From JALHQU01 sp043745295 (lineage in GTDB: Bacteria > Planctomycetota > Planctomycetia > Gemmatales > Gemmataceae), in the NCBI GenBank assembly GCA_043745295.1, contig JAYTTN010000054.1, forward strand, positions 1 through 9,943: a stretch of DNA of 9,943 nucleotides, read 5' to 3'. This document shows positions 6,552 through 9,943 of this stretch, piece after piece. Under the pieces are notes generated by a model. It had not been told where the DNA came from, did no database searches, and was given only the letters and a program-made list of their open reading frames with translations. Position numbers and translations under genes: made by a program. Each line of letters opens with the position of its first letter. Positions within the stretch are counted from its first letter, which is position 1.

Positions 6552-7155
6552 ACGAGCGGGGATCGACGAGCAACTCGAAGCCGGGCAGGGTGCGGGTGGT
6601 GTACGTGTCGCCGAACGCGACCGCGCGGACCACCCACCGGCTGCCCCACCGCCGACGGGCGATGAGCGTCGGCCGATCCGGGTCGGCACGGCCATCCAGG
6701 ATCCAGTACTCCGCGACGGACGGCACCTCGAAGTAAAGACCCACGTTGCGGACGAGGTCTTTGTGCGGGTCGCTGTCCACCAGCACCTCGCACACGACGA
6801 GCGGGGACACCTCTTCCCAGTTCCACTCCCGGATCGGGAGGTGCGTGGGGAAATCGCGGTAGGCCGCGACATCCGGTTCGGGGACGGTCAGGTCCGGGCG
6901 ATTGGGCACGAACACCCGCGCCGGGCCGTAAACCTGGTTGATCGCCGTCGGGTTGGCACGGGCGTACTCCGTCAACTTGTACTCCATCCACTTGTTGAGA
7001 TAACCTTCCGGCATGTTGGCGATGGGTGCCACGGAGATTCTCCCGTCGATGACTTCGTAGCGGAACCCCTCGGCGTACTCGGCCTCCGCCAACTCGTCGG
7101 CGGTGACGGGGACGCCGTGGTCGGCCGGGCCGAAGCGGGTGCGGGTGGCGATCAT
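6550..7155 (-). CDS. Uma2 family (DUF820) nuclease-fold protein, copy 2
   Basis: A 201-residue Uma2/DUF820 protein with a restriction-endonuclease-like fold and unknown role. The landmarks are E34 in FRYEVIDGRISVAP, D95 in VPEPDVAAYRD, E123 in LVVCEVLVDSD, and K132 followed by LYFEVPSVAEYWILD, a classic family block. The C-terminal TRTLPGFELLVD is also family-like. All four putative active-site positions are present, so it appears intact. The frame is open further upstream to 7242, but that extension is only the arm of a perfect palindrome. ATG 7155 has GGAGGAG five bases before it and is the clear start. It heads a three-gene run with the GNAT and the oxidoreductase. It differs strongly from copy 1 (for example EPD against SPD, and VPSVAEYWILD against AGTAVVWDVD), so the two are old paralogs rather than a recent duplication. 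Confidence 0.88.
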   Translation of the reverse strand: MIATRTRFGPADHGVPVTADELAEAEYAEGFRYEVIDGRISVAPIANMPEGYLNKWMEYKLTEYARANPTAINQVYGPARVFVPNRPDLTVPEPDVAAYRDFPTHLPIREWNWEEVSPLVVCEVLVDSDPHKDLVRNVGLYFEVPSVAEYWILDGRADPDRPTLIARRRWGSRWVVRAVAFGDTYTTRTLPGFELLVDPRS

Positions 7156-7160
7156 CGGGA

Positions 7161-7167
7161 CTCCTCC
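7161..7167 (-). promoter_or_regulatory. Ribosome binding site of Uma2 copy 2
   Basis: GGAGGAG on the minus strand, five bases before ATG 7155. It lies only four bases beyond the palindrome at 7172-7242, so folding of the palindrome in RNA would place a very stable stem directly before the ribosome site. Confidence 0.75.
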
Positions 7168-7171
7168 AGTA

Positions 7172-7242
7172 GTGCTCTGCTCGCTCCGCGAGCGGGTCTT
7201 GCCCCCTTCACCAAAGACCCGCTCGCGGAGCGAGCAGAGCAC
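7172..7242. repeat. Perfect 29-bp-arm palindrome (13-nt loop) between the PSD1-like and Uma2 genes
   Basis: The left arm 7172-7200 and right arm 7214-7242 are exact reverse complements, separated by a 13-nt loop at 7201-7213. Each arm contains a smaller hairpin (GCTCGC, TCC, GCGAGC). The element starts 16 bases after the stop of the PSD1-like gene. No T-tract follows the arms in either direction, so it is not a classical intrinsic terminator, although the RNA stem would be extremely stable. It looks like a dispersed palindromic element (REP or small MITE type) that may also block or attenuate read-through into the Uma2 operon. Confidence 0.9.
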
Positions 7243-7258
7243 GGGACGGGGCGACGGC

Positions 7259-9544
7259 TCACTTCGCGTACACGAACTCGCTGACGTTGAACACGGCCAG
7301 GCACAAGTCCACCAGCGCGGCGCGGTCCGGGTCGGCGGCCTTCTCCTTGCGGAGCAACTCCGCCTGCGAAGTCAGGAACGCGACGGCCGCTGTCGCCTCC
7401 GCCGCGCGGGGCGGGCGACCGAGGGCGCGGGCGTAGATTGCCGTCACGCGGTCGGCCGGCGACTTCGCGGACGCCACGAGTTCGGCCAGCTTCGCGGCGG
7501 CCTCGCGCCCGACCGGGCCGTTCATCAGGATGAGTGCCTGCGGGGCGAAGGTGCTGGTGCCACGCGCCGCGCACGGGCCGAGGGTGTCCGGCTGGTCGAA
7601 CGCCTCCAGCAGCGGCTGCCGAACGTTCCGCTTGGCGAACAGGTAAATGCTCCGCCGGGTGTGCTGCCGGGCGTCCGGCGTCACCCGCCACAGGCCGTCC
7701 GGCTCGTCCTCGGTGAACAGCAGGTCGTACACCTCTTTCTCCAGAGGCACCCGCACGCTCCGGCCGTAGGCGGCGCGGTTCAGTTCGCCGCTCGCCGTCA
7801 GCAGCGCGTCGCGGATCGCCTCGGCGTCCAGCCGCCGGCGGTTCATCCGCCCCAGCAGTTCGTTCTCCGGGTCGGCCGCCCTCGCCTCCGCTGACACCGG
7901 CGTGTCACTGACTTGGCGGTACGTCTTCGACATCACCATCAGCTTGTGGAGGCGTTTCAGGGACCACGCGGTACCGGGCGAGCGGGGGGCGTCAGCCCCC
8001 TGTTTCTTCGGCTCGCCAACAGGGGGCTGACGCCCCCCGCTCGCCGAGATCGTCGGCTCGACCAGTTCCACCGCCAGCCAGTCGAGCAGGTCCGGGTGCG
8101 TCGGCTTGTCGCCGCGAGTGCCGAAGTCGTTCGGCGTGTTCACGATGCCCCGGCCGAAGTGGTGCTGCCACAGGCGGTTGACCGTCACGCGGGCCGTCAG
8201 CGGGTGGGCCGGGTCGGTCAGCCACTGGGCCAAATCCAGCCGCGTCTTCGGCTCCCCGGCCTGCGCCGCCGCCACCCGCACGAACCCCGGCGGAATCGCG
8301 GACAGCTTCTTCCTCACGTCGCCGCGCTTGAGGACGTGCGTCGGCGGGTCGGTCTTGTCGGCGGCGACGGCCCACGCCGCCGACGGCGGCGGGAGCAGCG
8401 CCTCTTCGACCTTCTCCATCTCCCGCTTCCGGCCGGCGCGGCTGGCACGGTCGGCGTCGCTCATCACCTCCAGCACCTCGTCCCACGTCACCTTCAGCAC
8501 CGGTTCGGCGTCCTTCACCAACTTCTTCTGCTCGGCCGTCCGTTTGTCCGCCGGCGTGGAGACGGCCGTCCGGACCGCCTCCGGCTGCTTGGCGAGTTTC
8601 GCTTCCCGCACCTTCGCCCGGTACGGCGCGTCCAGCTTGGCGACTTTCGCCTTGAGCGGTTCGAGTTTCGCCTTCACCTCGGCTTGGGCTTTGTTGAAGG
8701 CGTCGCGCTCGTCCTTCGACGCGAAGTCCACGTCCCGGTACCTGGCCCCGGCGAAGAACGCCTGCATCCGGTAGTAGTCGCCCGCCGAGATGGGGTCGAA
8801 CTTGTGGTCGTGGCAGCGGGCGCAGGCGAGCGTCAGCCCGAGCACGGCCGACCCGACGCCGTTCACCATCTCGGTCAACTGCTCCTGGCGGTTCTCGGCC
8901 GGATCGACGTTGCCGGCCACCACCTGGATCGGCCCGCAGCGGTGCATCCCGGTGGCCACCCACAGCTCCTCCGCGTCCTTGCCGGTCTTGTCCTTCGCCA
9001 GGAGGTCGCCGGCGAGCTGCTCGGTCAGAAAGCGGTCGTACGGCTTGTCGTCGTTGAAGCTGCGGATGACGTAGTCGCGGTACTTCCAGGCGTGCGGGCG
9101 GTCGGAATCGATCTCGAACCCGTTCGACTCGGCGAACCGCACCAGGTCGAGCCAGTGCTGCGCCCACCGCTCGCCGAAGTGCGGGGACGCCAGCAGCCGG
9201 TCCACCACCTTCTCGTAGGCGTCCGCGGCGGTGTCCTTCACGAACGCTTCCACCTCGTCGGGCGTCGGCGGCAGGCCGTGCAGGTCGAACGTGAGCCGGC
9301 GGATGAGTGTGGCGCGGTCGGACTCCGGCGACGGCTTCAGCTTCTTTTCGGCCAGCTTCACCCGGATGAAGGCGTCGATGGGGTGGGCCTCGCCGGCCGG
9401 CACCGGCGGCCGCTTCGGCGGCACGAACGCCCAGTGCGCCCGGTCGGCGGCGGTCAACTCCGGGTCGGAGTACGACGGGTCGGCGGCCCGCACCGGTGCG
9501 ACGACCGCGAGCATCAAGAGGGGGAGAGCGGCGCGGCGGTTCAC
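7259..9544 (-). CDS. PSD1-type secreted protein with DUF1549 and DUF1553 domains
   Basis: A 761-residue planctomycete protein of the DUF1549/DUF1553 (PSD1) type. The molecular function is unknown; these proteins are exported and often accompany sulfatases or DUF1501 proteins. Residues 1-21 are a signal peptide (NRR, hydrophobic stretch, VRAADP). DUF1549 spans about 53-265, with LIRRLTFDLHGLPPTPDEV, FGERWAQHWLDLVRFAES and the conserved LACARCHDHKFDPIS (239-253). That block holds one CxxCH; the usual separate N-terminal cytochrome domain is absent. Residues 277-410 are Lys/Ala/Glu-rich and probably helical. DUF1553 spans about 430-740 (WLTDPAHPLTARVTVNRLWQ, FGTRGDKPTHPDLLDWLA, LMVMSKTYRQ, RRLDAEAIRDALL, FDQPD). 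Residues 501-523 are encoded by an inserted palindrome. The GTG start at 9544 gives the signal peptide directly and has GGAG eight bases upstream. No DUF1501 gene follows it. Confidence 0.92.
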   Translation of the reverse strand: MNRRAALPLLMLAVVAPVRAADPSYSDPELTAADRAHWAFVPPKRPPVPAGEAHPIDAFIRVKLAEKKLKPSPESDRATLIRRLTFDLHGLPPTPDEVEAFVKDTAADAYEKVVDRLLASPHFGERWAQHWLDLVRFAESNGFEIDSDRPHAWKYRDYVIRSFNDDKPYDRFLTEQLAGDLLAKDKTGKDAEELWVATGMHRCGPIQVVAGNVDPAENRQEQLTEMVNGVGSAVLGLTLACARCHDHKFDPISAGDYYRMQAFFAGARYRDVDFASKDERDAFNKAQAEVKAKLEPLKAKVAKLDAPYRAKVREAKLAKQPEAVRTAVSTPADKRTAEQKKLVKDAEPVLKVTWDEVLEVMSDADRASRAGRKREMEKVEEALLPPPSAAWAVAADKTDPPTHVLKRGDVRKKLSAIPPGFVRVAAAQAGEPKTRLDLAQWLTDPAHPLTARVTVNRLWQHHFGRGIVNTPNDFGTRGDKPTHPDLLDWLAVELVEPTISASGGRQPPVGEPKKQGADAPRSPGTAWSLKRLHKLMVMSKTYRQVSDTPVSAEARAADPENELLGRMNRRRLDAEAIRDALLTASGELNRAAYGRSVRVPLEKEVYDLLFTEDEPDGLWRVTPDARQHTRRSIYLFAKRNVRQPLLEAFDQPDTLGPCAARGTSTFAPQALILMNGPVGREAAAKLAELVASAKSPADRVTAIYARALGRPPRAAEATAAVAFLTSQAELLRKEKAADPDRAALVDLCLAVFNVSEFVYAK
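7977..8045. repeat. Perfect 28-bp-arm palindrome (13-nt loop) inserted in frame in the PSD1-like gene
   Basis: The arms 7977-8004 and 8018-8045 are exact reverse complements around a 13-nt loop (8005-8017). The 69 bases equal 23 codons and keep the frame open, encoding SGGRQPPVGEPKKQ and GADAPRSP (residues 501-523). The insert sits between the DUF1553 blocks DWLAVELVE and WSLKRLHKLMVMSKTYRQ, which are normally almost adjacent. It therefore looks like a mobile palindromic element that landed in a tolerant surface loop, comparable to the palindromic elements found inside Rickettsia genes. Confidence 0.88.
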
Positions 9545-9576
9545 GGAGGAGTCTCCGGCGGGGATTCGTTCGGGTC

Positions 9577-9605
9577 AAGATACCGGAGATCGACGGCGGG
9601 TGAAA
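9577..9605 (-). promoter_or_regulatory. Weak candidate promoter of the PSD1-like gene
   Basis: On the minus strand TTTCAC (9605-9600) and TATCTT (9582-9577) are 17 bases apart, about 33 bases before GTG 9544. The -10 matches 4 of 6 consensus bases and the -35 is poor, so this is only a suggestion from spacing and position. Confidence 0.2.
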
Positions 9606-9620
9606 GGTTGGCAGCGGGAT

Positions 9621-9676
9621 GGGTGCGCCCACGACTGCCAGAATCCGCCGGCGCACCCCCGCATCCAGGGTGCGCC
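9621..9676. repeat. Three copies of a 9-mer, two forming a hairpin, upstream of the PSD1-like gene
   Basis: GGGTGCGCC occurs at 9621-9629 and 9668-9676, and its reverse complement at 9650-9658. The last two form a 9-bp stem with a 9-nt loop. The group lies between the PSD1-like start and the transposase-like frame. It may be an operator, a terminator, or part of the end of an insertion sequence; the sequence does not decide. Confidence 0.5.
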
Positions 9677-9715
9677 AAAGTTCCCTGGCACTTTTGGGCG
9701 GGATGGGGCACAACG

Positions 9716-9943
9716 GTGCTTTCCCTCTGGCAGGACGCCTCCACGACCACCTCCCCGGAACCGCTCGCCGACTTCCAGCGCCTCGTCGTCTAACGGGCTC
9801 TCGCCCTGGCCCGCGAGGTCGAAGCCACCGCCGGGGCTGCCCCGCACGGCCGCGTCCTCGACCGCCTCGAGACCGTCCTGCTCACACGCGGCAAGGACTT
9901 CCTGCTCGACGTCTTGCAATCGATGGCCCAGCACACCGCCGAC
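9716..9943 (+). pseudogene. Possible transposase N-terminus with an in-frame TAA (runs off window)
   Basis: A plus-strand frame begins at GTG 9716 (LSLWQDASTTTSPEPLADF, then QRLVV), is cut by TAA at 9791-9793, and continues in the same frame to the window end as RALALAREVEATAGAAPHGR, VLDRLETVLLTRGKDFLLD and VLQSMAQHTAD. This helical, Leu/Arg-rich layout with 'LDRLE...LLTRGKDFLLDVLQ' resembles the N-terminal region of transposases common in planctomycete genomes, possibly ISKra4-like; that identification is from memory of the family pattern. The TAA would be CAA (Gln) after a single base change. No ATG lies in the frame before 9922. Without the downstream catalytic part the call stays tentative. 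An intact gene starting inside or beyond the window cannot be ruled out. Confidence 0.4.

Noticed and set aside
6542..6991. Upstream extension of the GNAT gene into the Uma2 coding region
   Set aside because: It would overlap Uma2 copy 2 by more than 400 bp in another frame, and the residues there are Arg/Gly-rich shadow; ATG 6541 has its own ribosome site.
7156..7242. Upstream extension of Uma2 copy 2 to an ATG at 7242
   Set aside because: The extra 29 residues are only the translated palindrome arm and the ribosome site; GGAGGAG before ATG 7155 fixes the start.
7977..8045. Palindrome as a transcription terminator
   Set aside because: It is inside a continuous coding region and keeps the reading frame, and no T-tract follows.
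8800..8824. CxxCH in the PSD1-like protein as evidence of a c-type cytochrome
   Set aside because: The motif belongs to the conserved CARCHDHK block inside DUF1549, and no cytochrome domain or distal Met ligand region is evident before it, so heme binding is not claimed.
7913..9793. Long plus-strand open frame antisense to the PSD1-like gene
   Set aside because: Its translation is Arg/Val/His-rich, low in family-like motifs, and mirrors the codons of the PSD1-like gene, whose domains are unmistakable. It is a high-GC shadow; only its last part overlaps the transposase-like frame.
1..9943. CRISPR array, tRNA or rRNA gene
   Set aside because: No regularly spaced repeats and no cloverleaf or rRNA-like stretch were seen on either strand by eye.

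Overview
The window is high-GC DNA (by eye well above 60% G+C) that looks like a planctomycete chromosome, most likely the Gemmataceae. The pointers are a PSD1-type DUF1549/DUF1553 protein, a membrane-anchored Ser/Thr kinase with a DWG motif and TPR tail, two Uma2-fold nuclease-like proteins, a Gfo/Idh/MocA oxidoreductase and large dispersed palindromes. The lineage is inferred from gene content, not from a marker gene.

Layout. The plus strand carries only the two edges: the 3' part of tilS (tRNA-Ile lysidine synthetase) on the left, and on the right what looks like the start of a transposase interrupted by an in-frame TAA. Everything between is on the minus strand. In transcription order it is: a PSD1-like secreted protein; a perfect 29-bp-arm palindrome; a tight three-gene run of Uma2, GNAT acetyltransferase and Gfo/Idh/MocA oxidoreductase (gaps of 8 and 10 bp); a gap with a good -10-like hexamer; a Ser/Thr kinase with TPR tail; a relic region; a second, diverged Uma2 gene; and tpx (thiol peroxidase), which converges on tilS.

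How the genes relate. tilS and tpx are housekeeping or stress genes. The Uma2-GNAT-oxidoreductase run is the only convincing operon, and no shared pathway can be read from it. The kinase is a typical planctomycete signalling protein with no obvious partner here. The PSD1-like gene lacks the DUF1501 partner that often follows it.

The most interesting content is structural. A perfect palindrome (28-bp arms, 13-nt loop) sits inside the PSD1-like coding region and adds about 23 in-frame residues between conserved blocks. A second perfect palindrome with the same architecture (29-bp arms, 13-nt loop) lies just downstream of the same gene. A 44-bp near-copy of the 3' end of the oxidoreductase gene is found 2,900 bp away in a gene relic. 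No CRISPR array, tRNA or rRNA was seen, and no gene-free stretch exceeds about 300 bases.
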